Source: an uncultured Xanthobacteraceae bacterium (GTDB lineage Bacteria; Pseudomonadota; Alphaproteobacteria; Rhizobiales; Xanthobacteraceae). From it: DNA of 17,054 nucleotides. Of the stretch, positions 1 through 7,894 are shown piece after piece (the stretch's first letter is position 1; every line of letters starts with the position of its first letter). Where the stretch lies: NCBI GenBank assembly GCA_955652925.1, contig CATPCO010000138.1:1-17054 (forward strand). Reading direction: 5' to 3'. Below the pieces are notes generated by a model that had not been told where the DNA came from, did no database searches, and was given only the letters and a program-made list of their open reading frames with translations. The translations under genes and the position numbers were made by a program.

Positions 1-1
1 G

Positions 2-778
2 CTCCCCGTGCGGCGTGTACCGGCAACGCCCGCTTCAGGCGTTGACGCAGCGGAGGAAACGCTGCTGGCCGGATTGGACAAGCGCGTCATTACCGCGATT
101 GCCACGGCCCGCCGCTTCCAGGCGTTGAAACAGGATGCGCGGCATCATTCATTGCGGGAGCTGGCCCTGCTCCGGCGGATCATTCTCGTTCTCGATGCAC
201 GCCTTGAGCTTGACGGGATGTCCTTCTTTCTGAGTTTCGATGAACTGCTCGGATTGCGGTCGCTGTCGGCCGATGTGGTCTGGGAAATGGCGCATCAGCG
301 GCAGAAAGAGCGAGATCAGCTGCTCAGTCATGAGTCGCCTCCGACAACTGTTACGGTTCATGACATCGAATTGATGTCCATCGGAGCTCATGCGGTTCGC
401 AGCGAGCATGGTGCTGCGATACGCGGAACATGCGTGTCAGGCGCGGGCACTGTGACCGGCCGCGCTCGCGTGGCGACTGAAGCTGATGCCGAGGCCGGTG
501 CCCCAATCTCTGGACTTGAGACCGGCGACATCATCGTGGCTCCCATGATTCATCCTGCATGGCTGCCCTATTTCGACCGAGCTGCCGGCTTGGTTTGCGA
601 GATCGGCGGCTGGCTGAGCCATACCGCAATTGTCGCGCGCGAATACAATATGACCATGATCGTCGGCACCCGTGGCCTGACCGACATCGCGGACGGCAGC
701 CTGCTGCGGCTCTATCCGGACGGCACAGTCGAAGTGTTGCCGGATGCGAAGCTTGTGGGCGCAGTCGCCGCCGAGTGA
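2..778 (+). CDS. PEP-utilizing (PEP synthase-like) enzyme, C-terminal part
   Basis: The reading frame is open to the left edge, so this is the 3' end of a longer gene; the GTG at 8 is probably an internal codon. The last ~90 residues form the swivelling phosphohistidine domain of PEP-utilizing enzymes. It carries the typical run GGWLSHTAIVARE, whose His (codon 620-622) is the residue that is phosphorylated in this family. The upstream part (RRFQALKQDARHHSLRELAL and the FFLSFDELL stretch) resembles the region before the swivel domain in PEP synthase-like and rifampicin-phosphotransferase-like proteins. By family knowledge such enzymes move phosphate between ATP, PEP/pyruvate or an acceptor through this His. 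The ATP-grasp domain that would settle the substrate lies outside the window. The gene ends in TGA at 776-778. The family is sure; the exact enzyme is not. Confidence 0.85.
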   Translation, partial: LPVRRVPATPASGVDAAEETLLAGLDKRVITAIATARRFQALKQDARHHSLRELALLRRIILVLDARLELDGMSFFLSFDELLGLRSLSADVVWEMAHQRQKERDQLLSHESPPTTVTVHDIELMSIGAHAVRSEHGAAIRGTCVSGAGTVTGRARVATEADAEAGAPISGLETGDIIVAPMIHPAWLPYFDRAAGLVCEIGGWLSHTAIVAREYNMTMIVGTRGLTDIADGSLLRLYPDGTVEVLPDAKLVGAVAAE

Positions 779-1003
779 TAGGGGTCGTGTCCCGCAGCCA
801 GATTGCTCTAGGCCCTGCTCGTGCTTGTCCGCCATGGCCAGAAGCGATCCCGGCTCGGACACGATCTCTGTCATTGGACGCTGCGCTGCATTCGATCCAA
901 AACCGAGGATTGCAACGAAGGGCGTGACTGCGAGCGCAAATAAGAGCGCCGCGTTCGGCCACTCGATGCGCCAAAAATCCCAGCCCATCTGAATTGCTTC
1001 CAT
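437..1003 (-). CDS. Doubtful small membrane protein frame, antisense to the PEP enzyme
   Basis: This is a 188-residue frame read on the minus strand from an ATG at 1003. The first ~40 residues look protein-like: a Trp-rich start (MGWDFWRIEWPNAALL) running into a hydrophobic stretch of about 19 residues (positions 19-37) that could span a membrane. The first ~75 residues fall in otherwise non-coding DNA. The rest is antisense to the PEP-utilizing enzyme and looks like a shadow frame. There is no good ribosome site before the ATG. It may be a real small membrane protein, a decayed one whose original end is lost, or chance. No function can be assigned. Confidence 0.25.
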   Translation of the reverse strand: MEAIQMGWDFWRIEWPNAALLFALAVTPFVAILGFGSNAAQRPMTEIVSEPGSLLAMADKHEQGLEQSGCGTRPLSLGGDCAHKLRIRQHFDCAVRIEPQQAAVRDVGQATGADDHGHIVFARDNCGMAQPAADLANQAGSSVEIGQPCRMNHGSHDDVAGLKSRDWGTGLGISFSRHASAAGHSARA

Positions 1004-1198
1004 TTGCGTGATTGTGGCCGCAGTCTACGAACGGCAGGTGACAGTCCTGTTACATGAATCGCTAAAGCCCTAATCATCGTGGTTACGGTCGAATTTACCC
1101 GAATGATGGAATGGCAGCACGGTTCGTTTACTGTGTATTGCACGAGTCTCAATGGGTTAGGTCAATGGTAAGAGCAACCATGTCAATGACTTGGCCAA
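779..1198. other. 420-bp intergenic region
   Basis: This gap lies between the PEP-utilizing enzyme and the GGDEF-EAL gene. I see no RNA gene, clear terminator or strong promoter in it. The only coding candidate is a minus-strand frame starting at 1003 (listed separately). A TGA at 1187-1189 closes the GGDEF-EAL frame upstream, so that gene cannot extend back into this gap. The promoter of the GGDEF-EAL gene should lie here but cannot be pinned down by eye. Confidence 0.6.
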
Positions 1199-3742
1199 AT
1201 GCTCGACGGCACGTGCAATCAGTCAGACCTTTCGCGACCGGCTCCACTGTTCCGGCGCCTGTGGGCCTTTCGTCTCAACGGTCTATCAACCAAGCTCTAT
1301 TGCGTGGCCATCTTCTCCATTGTGGCGGTTACCGGCTTGGCCGCGGCGTCAATCTATTTTGCCAAGATCACTGAAACGGCTGCGCATCGCCTTTATGGCG
1401 ATGGGTTTGTAGGGGTTGTCAGCTCAAGCCGTCTGGAGCTCCTGATTGAGCAACATCGTAGAATCGTGGAAAGCATGCCCGCGGAGGTTGATCGCGCCCG
1501 GCTTGACAACGGCCGCGCCCGGCTGAAGGAAACCGCAGGCAAGCTTACAACACTGATCCAGGATCTGCTCGCCGACAGGACCGATCCGAACGCCGACGCA
1601 ATCGAGCAGGAAATCTTCAAGAGTTTCTCGCCGCTATTCACGCTTGGTGATCGGGTCGCCTTCTATGCCCGCGATTTTGCCCAGGACAAGGCGTTGGAGA
1701 TTGCCGAGCAATATGCGTCCAGCGCGGATTACACCCAAGGGCTGATAAGGCGTTATCGCGAGCAGCGCGGCGAATCGGCGCACCGGGCCATGTCGGATCT
1801 TGCCAACTCCGCGACCTCTCTGACGATCTGGGTGTGGATATGCGCGATTGCAGCCTTCGTGCTGATCGGCCCGATCGGACTCGCGATCACGCGCGGGGTG
1901 GTGTCCCGCCTCAGCCGGGTCACCGAATCCATGATCGAAGTGGCTGACCGCAATACCACGGTGGCAATACCCTCATGCGATGACCGTGACGAAGTCGGTG
2001 CAATGGCGCGCGCCGTGGCGATTTTCAAGGAAAACGCCATACAGCTTATGGCGCAGACCATTGAGCTTGAACAGGTCAATGGCAGGCTCGACGTCGCCCT
2101 CAACAACATGACGCATGGCCTTTGTATGTTCAACGCGCACCGGCAGTTGATCGTATGCAACGACACCTACGGGCGCATGTACGACTTGCCTCCGGCGCTG
2201 GTCGAGCCCGGGACTGCCTACCAGCGAATCTACGATCACCGGATCAAGATCGGAAACGGTTCGCTTGCCACCCCGGAGGAAATCGCCGCCGAAGCAGCAA
2301 ATGGTTCCGCGGACGGGCCCTGCGCATTCACGCAGGAATTGATGGACGGCCGCATCATTGCAATCTCACAACAGCCTATGCCCGACGGGGGGTGGGTTGC
2401 CGTGCATGAAGACGTGACCGAGCGCCGGCGGGCAGAGGCCAAAATTGCTTATCTTGCCCGTCACGACACGGTGACCGGACTGCCGAACCGGGTGAAGTTT
2501 CGCGAACATCTCGAGCAAAACTTTGCAAACTTGCGCGAGGAACAAAAGTTCGCAGTTCTTTGTCTCGATCTCGATCATTTCAAGCAAGTCAACGATACGC
2601 TTGGTCATCCCGTGGGCGATCAGCTGCTCAAGTGCGTGGCCGAGCGGCTGCACAGCTGCATCCAGGATACCGACCTTGTCGCTCGTATCGGCGGGGATGA
2701 ATTTGCCATCGTGCAGACGGCGGTCGAAAGGCCGGAAAAGAGCAGTCAGCTCGCCAATCGCATCGTCGATGCCATCAGCGCGCCATTCGATGTGGATGGA
2801 AAGTACATCGTGATCGGGACCAGTATCGGAATTGCGGTGGCCCCCGATGACGGAACCGATCCGGATCAGCTTCTCAAGAACGCCGATATGGCGCTTTATC
2901 TCGCCAAAACGGATGGACGCGGGAGACATCGCTTCTTCGAGCCCGAAATGGACCGGCGGCTGCAATCGCGCCGAACACTCGAGCTCGATTTGCGCTCAGC
3001 AATCGTGCATGGCGAGTTTGAGCTCCACTATCAACCCATTCTGAATCTGCAAAGCAACGAGGTGTCCGGCTTCGAGGCGCTGATCCGGTGGAATAACCCC
3101 GTGCGCGGACAGATTCTGCCCTTACAGTTTATTCCTCTCGCGGAAGAAACCGGACTGATCCTGCCGATCGGGGAATGGGTGCTGCGAACAGCATGCGCGC
3201 AGGCGGCCGCATGGAGCAAGCCCGTCAGCGTCGCAGTCAATCTCTCACCGGCGCAGTTCAAGAGCCAGGATCTCGTTCAGCTGGTCCTCAACGCCCTTGC
3301 AAGCTCAGGGCTGGAGCCGGCACGGCTCGAGCTCGAAATCACCGAATCCGTCCTGCTGCAGAACGAGGCAAGCACACGTGCGATATTGCACAAGCTGCGC
3401 GCTCTGGGCGTCCGCATTGCGATGGATGATTTTGGTACGGGGTATTCTTCTCTCGCCTATTTGCGCAGCTTCCCATTTGACAAAATAAAGATTGATCGTT
3501 CCTTCGTGCGCGACATGACGAGGAGCGAAGAGTGCGCCGCGATTGTGCGCGCAGTGGCGGGCTTGGCTCGCAGCCTTAACATCATCACCGTTGTTGAGGG
3601 AATTGAGACCTCGAATCAGCTGGAAATGGCCCGCTCGGAGGGGTGTGATGAAGGTCAAGGCTATCTCTTTGGCCGGCCAGCACCCGCTGCCGAAGCTCGC
3701 CGCATTCTCGGCAGTGAGGAACGGATCGCCAGCGCTGCCTGA
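1199..3742 (+). CDS. Membrane HAMP-PAS-GGDEF-EAL c-di-GMP cyclase/phosphodiesterase
   Basis: This 847-residue inner-membrane signalling protein is predicted to make and/or break c-di-GMP. In order it has: TM1 (~33-54), a probably helical periplasmic sensor of ~150 residues, TM2 (~208-231), HAMP (~232-285), PAS (~295-405, the PAS-7 type with the GLCMFNAHRQLIVCND core), GGDEF (~415-580) and EAL (~590-840). GGDEF is intact at 498-502. The EAL site looks complete: E626-A-L, N681, E713, D743-D744, K764, E800 and Q820. Both activities are therefore possible by family knowledge. The RxxD product-inhibition site before GGDEF reads QDTD, so its Arg is missing. ATG at 1199 is the first start after an in-frame TGA at 1187-1189; the ribosome site is weak and a later start before TM1 cannot be excluded. 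The gene stands alone and the input signal is unknown. Confidence 0.95.
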   Translation: MLDGTCNQSDLSRPAPLFRRLWAFRLNGLSTKLYCVAIFSIVAVTGLAAASIYFAKITETAAHRLYGDGFVGVVSSSRLELLIEQHRRIVESMPAEVDRARLDNGRARLKETAGKLTTLIQDLLADRTDPNADAIEQEIFKSFSPLFTLGDRVAFYARDFAQDKALEIAEQYASSADYTQGLIRRYREQRGESAHRAMSDLANSATSLTIWVWICAIAAFVLIGPIGLAITRGVVSRLSRVTESMIEVADRNTTVAIPSCDDRDEVGAMARAVAIFKENAIQLMAQTIELEQVNGRLDVALNNMTHGLCMFNAHRQLIVCNDTYGRMYDLPPALVEPGTAYQRIYDHRIKIGNGSLATPEEIAAEAANGSADGPCAFTQELMDGRIIAISQQPMPDGGWVAVHEDVTERRRAEAKIAYLARHDTVTGLPNRVKFREHLEQNFANLREEQKFAVLCLDLDHFKQVNDTLGHPVGDQLLKCVAERLHSCIQDTDLVARIGGDEFAIVQTAVERPEKSSQLANRIVDAISAPFDVDGKYIVIGTSIGIAVAPDDGTDPDQLLKNADMALYLAKTDGRGRHRFFEPEMDRRLQSRRTLELDLRSAIVHGEFELHYQPILNLQSNEVSGFEALIRWNNPVRGQILPLQFIPLAEETGLILPIGEWVLRTACAQAAAWSKPVSVAVNLSPAQFKSQDLVQLVLNALASSGLEPARLELEITESVLLQNEASTRAILHKLRALGVRIAMDDFGTGYSSLAYLRSFPFDKIKIDRSFVRDMTRSEECAAIVRAVAGLARSLNIITVVEGIETSNQLEMARSEGCDEGQGYLFGRPAPAAEARRILGSEERIASAA

Positions 3743-3922
3743 CGCTTCGCAAGAGATTTGAACAACCGAGCAATCCTGGTGCGGATTTCTCGCGCAGGCG
3801 GGAGCAATTCGCGCAAACCCGCAGCGGTCCTGTTCACAGCCTCGTGACATGCTGGAAAGATGCACGGCTCCCAGTGCTAAAAAGGCTGGCCAAAGCACAG
3901 GAAACGTTTTTTGCTGCCCCAA

Positions 3923-3936
3923 TGGGGACGTCCCCA
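3923..3936. promoter_or_regulatory. 14-bp perfect palindrome in the leader of the glycosyltransferase/rSAM operon
   Basis: TGGGGACGTCCCCA reads the same on both strands and lies 36 bp before the start codon of the first operon gene. The left GGGG (3924-3927) could also pair with CCCC at 3917-3920 across a 3-nt AAT loop, so the RNA could form either of two short hairpins. A dimeric-repressor operator is the simplest reading; a small RNA switch is possible. No regulator gene is adjacent. Confidence 0.35.
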
Positions 3937-3960
3937 GTCGCTTGGCGGAGATGACGCCCG

Positions 3961-3965
3961 GGAGG
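3961..3965 (+). promoter_or_regulatory. Ribosome binding site GGAGG deciding the start at 3973
   Basis: GGAGG stands 7 nt before the ATG at 3973. An in-frame TTG at 3967 is only 1 nt from it and is too close to be used. Confidence 0.75.
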
Positions 3966-3972
3966 CTTGATT

Positions 3973-4761
3973 ATGCGGCGGGTGAGCCAGATCGACACCG
4001 CACCGCTTGCTGCATGCGGCATCGCCGTCATGGCGAAGGCTTCCATTCCGGGCCACAGCAAGACGCGGTTGGTACCCCCTCTGACATACGAGGAGGCCGC
4101 GGGCTGCAACACCGCATTTCTTCGCGATATCGCCGAGAATATTCTCGCTGCCCTCGCTGAGGTTTCCGTCGTCGGATACCTGGCGTTCGGCCCTCCCGAG
4201 TACAGATCATTTTTTCAAGCGGTCATGCCCGCCGAGATCGGGTTGATCGAGGCGTGGCACCCGCGTTTCGGGGACTGTCTCGCACTGACCGCTCTGGAGC
4301 TCCTGCAAAAGCATCAGGGCGCCATCCTGCTCAATTGTGACAGCCCAACGCTCCCTACCTCCGTGTTGGTCGAATCAGCGCATGCTCTCATGCAATCGGG
4401 TGATCGCATCGTGCTCGGCCCAGCGCGGGACGGCGGCTATTATCTCCTCGGATTGAAAGCCAACCACGGCCGGCTATTCGAGGACATTTCCTGGAGCACC
4501 GAGCACGTGGCGCGCCAAACCCTGGCGCGGGCCGCAGAGCTGGGTATTCCTGTGCACATTTTACCGCAGTGGTATGACGTGGATGACAGCGAAAGCCTCA
4601 AACTGCTCACGTCAGAACTGTTTGAGAGCTCTGTCTACCCTGCGGGTCTGCGTCCATATTCGGCACGACATACGCGTGCAATACTCCTTTCTCTGATCGA
4701 GAGCTCGAACTTGAAAAACCGTCTTGCAGTTTCCCCAACCCTCGAAGGGGCTGCGGAGTGA
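3973..4761 (+). CDS. DUF2064 / TIGR04282-type glycosyl- or nucleotidyltransferase-like protein
   Basis: This 262-residue soluble protein belongs to the DUF2064 family, also described as the rSAM/selenodomain-associated transferase 1 group. It has a GT-A-like nucleotide-diphospho-sugar fold. Visible family motifs are an N-terminal AKASIPGHSKTRL loop (21-33) of nucleotide-binding type, NCDSPTLP (121-128) where the metal-binding Asp lies, GPARDGGYYLLG (149-160) and WYDVDD (200-205). The family is usually about 200-230 residues, so the last ~40 residues are an extension. The real substrate of the family is not firmly known. The ATG at 3973 is chosen for its GGAGG site. The stop codon overlaps the GTG of the next gene (GTGA at 4758-4761), so the two are translationally coupled. 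It is the first gene of a four-gene operon that also encodes a radical SAM enzyme and a GT2, a context that fits the family. Confidence 0.88.
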   Translation: MRRVSQIDTAPLAACGIAVMAKASIPGHSKTRLVPPLTYEEAAGCNTAFLRDIAENILAALAEVSVVGYLAFGPPEYRSFFQAVMPAEIGLIEAWHPRFGDCLALTALELLQKHQGAILLNCDSPTLPTSVLVESAHALMQSGDRIVLGPARDGGYYLLGLKANHGRLFEDISWSTEHVARQTLARAAELGIPVHILPQWYDVDDSESLKLLTSELFESSVYPAGLRPYSARHTRAILLSLIESSNLKNRLAVSPTLEGAAE

Positions 4762-6083
4762 GGCGAATCACGGGCCTGGACTGGCCGCTATTGGCACTTG
4801 CGGCCGGCCTGCTTGCTCTTACGGCGTTCGGGGCTCATTGGATCATCACGTTCGACGACCCCAATGTCGGATTGATTCTCCTGCTGCACGCGGGCCCCTA
4901 TGCTCTGGCCGCGTGGCTCATTCTACGGCGCAGGACAGGTCAAACAGAGAGCTCGCGCGCAGTTGTGACGATTCTGGTCGTCGCAGCTGCAATGCGCCTC
5001 CTCCTCCTGCCCGGCATTCCGATTTCCACCGACATCTACCGCTATATCTGGGATGGGCGCGTGCAAGGTGCCGGCATCAACCCGTATCTTTTTGTACCGG
5101 CCGACGCGAGCCTGTCGGACCTGCGCGATGCCGCGATATTTCCGTACATTAATCGCGCACAGGCGGCCCCGACGATCTATCCACCCGCCGCCCAGATCAT
5201 CTTCTACCTGATCACGCGCGTATCCCAGTCTCCAATCGCGATGAAGGCGGCAATGCTCGTCTTCGAAGGTATCGCCGTCTGGGGAATCCTGCAATTGCTG
5301 ACTGCGCGCGGGCAGCCACGATCGCGCGTTCTGCTCTACGCTTGGCATCCACTGCCGTTGTGGGAGTTCGCACGCAGCGGCCACATTGATATTGCGGCTA
5401 TCGCATTTCTGATGCTGGCGCTGCTAGCGTCGGAGCGGCGCCACTCGATGCTTGCTGGAGTAGCGCTCGCGATCAGCGTGCTGGTCAAATATTTTCCACT
5501 CGCCGCAAGCCCTGCGGTTTACCGGCGCTGGGACTGGCGCTTGCCGCTCGCCTTTGTCGCAAGCCTCGGCCTCCTTTATCTGCCGTACATTGCCGCCGGC
5601 TCAAAAGTGCTCGGTTACCTTCCGGGCTATGTCACCGAAGAGAAACTCGATCAGTCTTCCGGGTTTTTTCTTTTGCAGCTCGTGACCGGACAAAGCCCCA
5701 CCGGGAGGCAGGCGCCGATTTTATATCTGCTCGCCGCTGCAATCGTGTTCGCGGCTCTCGCTCTTTTTATCGTCCTGCGCACGCGAGAGCCGCATGCGGA
5801 CCTCGCCGGCGCTACCCTGCTCGCCGTGGTATTTACGATTCTGGTCTCGCCTCACTACGCTTGGTATTTTGCCTGGCTCGTGCCATTCCTGTGTTTCTAC
5901 CCGCTGGTCGGCTTGTTCTATCTGACCTGCGCCGCGGGATATCTCTATTTCACCCATTGGCCCCCCACGATCTCGGAGGGACTGGTGATTTACGGACCCG
6001 CTATTTTCCTATTCTTAGCGGAACTGGGGTTGCGTCGCCTACGAAAGCAGGAAAAGCACCATGGCGATCCAGTACCAGCCTGA
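4758..6083 (+). CDS. GT-C type polytopic glycosyltransferase (mannosyltransferase-like)
   Basis: This 441-residue membrane protein has about ten or more hydrophobic spans. The first extracytoplasmic loop carries STDIYRYIWDGRVQGAGINPY (90-110, written here with its key residues D92, Y94, R95). This is the hallmark region of GT-C mannosyltransferase-like proteins of the GT87/DUF2029 kind, in which the Asp is the probable catalytic residue. IYPP (140-143), SGHID (207-211) and KYFP (244-247) are further family-like motifs. GT-C enzymes use polyprenyl-phosphate sugars on the outer face of the inner membrane. That fits the polyprenyl-phosphate-sugar-type GT2 encoded two genes downstream. The GTG start overlaps the previous stop, with AAGGGG at 4745-4750 as ribosome site. 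The last 23 bp overlap the radical SAM gene. The sugar and the acceptor are unknown. Confidence 0.85.
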   Translation: MRRITGLDWPLLALAAGLLALTAFGAHWIITFDDPNVGLILLLHAGPYALAAWLILRRRTGQTESSRAVVTILVVAAAMRLLLLPGIPISTDIYRYIWDGRVQGAGINPYLFVPADASLSDLRDAAIFPYINRAQAAPTIYPPAAQIIFYLITRVSQSPIAMKAAMLVFEGIAVWGILQLLTARGQPRSRVLLYAWHPLPLWEFARSGHIDIAAIAFLMLALLASERRHSMLAGVALAISVLVKYFPLAASPAVYRRWDWRLPLAFVASLGLLYLPYIAAGSKVLGYLPGYVTEEKLDQSSGFFLLQLVTGQSPTGRQAPILYLLAAAIVFAALALFIVLRTREPHADLAGATLLAVVFTILVSPHYAWYFAWLVPFLCFYPLVGLFYLTCAAGYLYFTHWPPTISEGLVIYGPAIFLFLAELGLRRLRKQEKHHGDPVPA

Positions 6084-7134
6084 GCCGAAGGTTGATCCAC
6101 GGCGCTATTTCGAGGGCGTCGAGGGTGCCCGCGCTGCCGCTGCGCAGGCGCCACCGGTTTGCGTTTATCTTGAGACCACCAACCGCTGTAATCTTTTATG
6201 CACGACCTGTCCTCGCACCTATGAGGAGCTTGAGCCACCGGCCGATATGAGCTGGGAGATGTTCACCTCTATTGTGGAACAATTGCCGCGTCTCCAGCGT
6301 GCGGTGCTGCATGGCGTCGGTGAACCGATGCTGGTGAAGAAGCTCCCAGACATGGTGCGCTATCTCAAACAACGCGGCGTCTACGTCTTGTTCAATACGA
6401 ACGGCACACTGCTCAACGAGCGCAATGGGCGGGCTCTCATAGCAGCCGGTCTGGATGAGCTGCGAGTTTCGCTCGATGCGGCGAACGCGCAATCCTTCCG
6501 CGCCATTCGCGGGAGAGACTATTTCAATCGCATCATCCGGAACGTGCGTTCATTTCGCAATCTGCAGGAACGCGAGGGCAAAGGGCTGCCGCGTGTCTCG
6601 GTCTGGCTCACAGGATTGAAGGAGACGGTCGCTGAATTGCCTGCATTCGTAAAGCTCGCCGCCGAAATTGGCGTACAGGAAGTCTACCTGCAACGCCTGG
6701 TTTTCTTCGAACGTGATGCGATTGGACATGCGCGTCCCGATCAGGCGCTTTACGAGAAGATGACCAGGGAGGAGGCGAGCTACCTCGACGAAGCGACGAG
6801 GCTCGCGCATTCCTACGGCATAAGCTTCGGCGCATCGGGCGCGGCAACTGAGCCGGGCTTGAGTCTCAAACGCGATGAGACCGCCGGCTCCCCGTGGTCG
6901 CTGTGCCGGCGTCCCTGGACATTGATGTACTTCACCGCCAACGGGCGTGCGCTGCCCTGCTGTATCGCTCCGTTTTCGCAGCGCGGTTATGAGCATTACA
7001 CGCTCGGCGATGCGACCCAGCAGGCATTGCAGGAGATTTGGAACGGCCCCGGCTATCGCGCGTTCCGGCAAGCGCTGCTCTCGGACAAGCCCCCCGCCTC
7101 ATGCGCCGGCTGTGGGCTGCGCTGGAGCCTGTAG
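6061..7134 (+). CDS. Radical SAM/SPASM domain enzyme
   Basis: This 357-residue radical SAM protein carries the CxxxCxxC cluster motif at C43, C47 and C50 (NRCNLLCTTCPRT). GVGEP (85-89) is the SAM-binding GGEP-type motif, followed by the usual half-barrel strands (FNTNGTLL 111-118, RVSLDA 135-140). The C-terminal SPASM region has C282, C300, C301, C348 and C351, enough to bind at least one auxiliary iron-sulphur cluster. SPASM enzymes known so far act on peptides or on small molecules and sugars. The neighbours here are all glycosyltransferases and no peptide precursor gene is visible, so a sugar or lipid-linked sugar substrate is the better guess. The start ATG has AGGA at 6049-6052 and lies inside the end of the GT-C gene, showing tight operon packing. 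The real substrate cannot be read from the sequence. Confidence 0.9.
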   Translation: MAIQYQPEPKVDPRRYFEGVEGARAAAAQAPPVCVYLETTNRCNLLCTTCPRTYEELEPPADMSWEMFTSIVEQLPRLQRAVLHGVGEPMLVKKLPDMVRYLKQRGVYVLFNTNGTLLNERNGRALIAAGLDELRVSLDAANAQSFRAIRGRDYFNRIIRNVRSFRNLQEREGKGLPRVSVWLTGLKETVAELPAFVKLAAEIGVQEVYLQRLVFFERDAIGHARPDQALYEKMTREEASYLDEATRLAHSYGISFGASGAATEPGLSLKRDETAGSPWSLCRRPWTLMYFTANGRALPCCIAPFSQRGYEHYTLGDATQQALQEIWNGPGYRAFRQALLSDKPPASCAGCGLRWSL

Positions 7135-7138
7135 AATC

Positions 7139-7894
7139 TTGGACGTTCGCACCCTCACTGCTCCGGTACATGAAACGATTGTTGGTCCTCGCGTCACACT
7201 CATTATCCCGACGCTTGATGAAGAGGACTCGATTGGACCTGTTATAACCCGAATACCGCGCGAGCTGGTCAGTCACATTATCGTGGCGGACGGCGGCAGC
7301 AGGGATGCCACCGTGCCCCGTGCCCGGGCTGCGGGTGCGCAAGTCATCGAGCCCGGACGGGGCTACGGCCGCGCCTGCATGGCTGCCGCGCTGGCGGCCG
7401 ACGGCTCCGATATCCTGGTGTTCATGGACGGGGACGGCGCTGATGATCCATCCGCCATTGCGCAGCTCGCCAAGCCGATCGGTGCCGGAGAATACGATTT
7501 CGCCATCGGCTCGCGCACGCGCGGGAAACGCGCGCCGGCGAGCGTTGCCTGGCATCAGCTCGCGGCTGGCGGCGTGGCGGGCTTGGGCACATGGCTGCTC
7601 TACGGCGTACGCTATACCGATATGTGTGCGCTGCGCGCCATCCGCCGCCAACAGCTGCTGGAGCTTGGTATGCGCGAGCTCACCTATGGGTGGAACATCG
7701 AAATGCAGATGCGTGCCGCCGCGGCAGGGCTGCGCATTCTCGAGATCCCGGTCGATTATCATTGCCGCATCGGTGGTCGCTCGAAAGTCGCCGGCAGCCT
7801 GCCCGGGTCGATCAAAGCAGGGGCACGCATCATCGCGACGTTTGCGCGCGTAGCGGTGCAAACGAGACGCGCGCGGCGGTCGGACGCCCAATAG
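7139..7894 (+). CDS. GT2 glycosyltransferase, dolichyl/polyprenyl-phosphate-sugar synthase-like
   Basis: This 251-residue cytosolic GT-A enzyme of family GT2 opens with VTLIIPTLDEEDSIG (19-33). HIIVADGGSRDAT (46-58) and the DxD pair D97/D99 (FMDGDGADDP) follow. TYGWNIEMQ (182-190) and the IGGRSKVAG stretch (211-219) resemble DPM1/DPG-synthase-type enzymes that charge polyprenyl phosphate with a hexose. It has no membrane span, so it would work at the membrane surface and supply the GT-C enzyme. A longer frame runs upstream to 6947, but that part is only a shadow of the radical SAM gene. The best start is TTG at 7139, 4 bp after the radical SAM stop, with GGAG at 7124-7127; no ATG or GTG fits. 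A TTG start and the 11-nt spacing suggest modest translation. It is the last gene of the operon. Confidence 0.88.
   Translation: MDVRTLTAPVHETIVGPRVTLIIPTLDEEDSIGPVITRIPRELVSHIIVADGGSRDATVPRARAAGAQVIEPGRGYGRACMAAALAADGSDILVFMDGDGADDPSAIAQLAKPIGAGEYDFAIGSRTRGKRAPASVAWHQLAAGGVAGLGTWLLYGVRYTDMCALRAIRRQQLLELGMRELTYGWNIEMQMRAAAAGLRILEIPVDYHCRIGGRSKVAGSLPGSIKAGARIIATFARVAVQTRRARRSDAQ

Noticed and set aside
1158..1186. Minus-strand TTGACA (1186-1181) as promoter of the small antisense frame
   Set aside because: No acceptable -10 box is found at 16-18 bp, so the match is probably chance.
6932..7891. 319-residue minus-strand frame opposite the end of the radical SAM gene and the GT2 gene
   Set aside because: It is antisense to clearly recognisable GT2 motifs, is Arg/Ala/His-rich without any domain, and has the look of a GC-rich shadow frame.
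3973..7894. Arsenosugar biosynthesis or a RiPP cluster
   Set aside because: Although DUF2064 and radical SAM genes occur in such settings, no ArsM/ArsS-type gene and no short Cys- or Gly-rich precursor peptide is found here.
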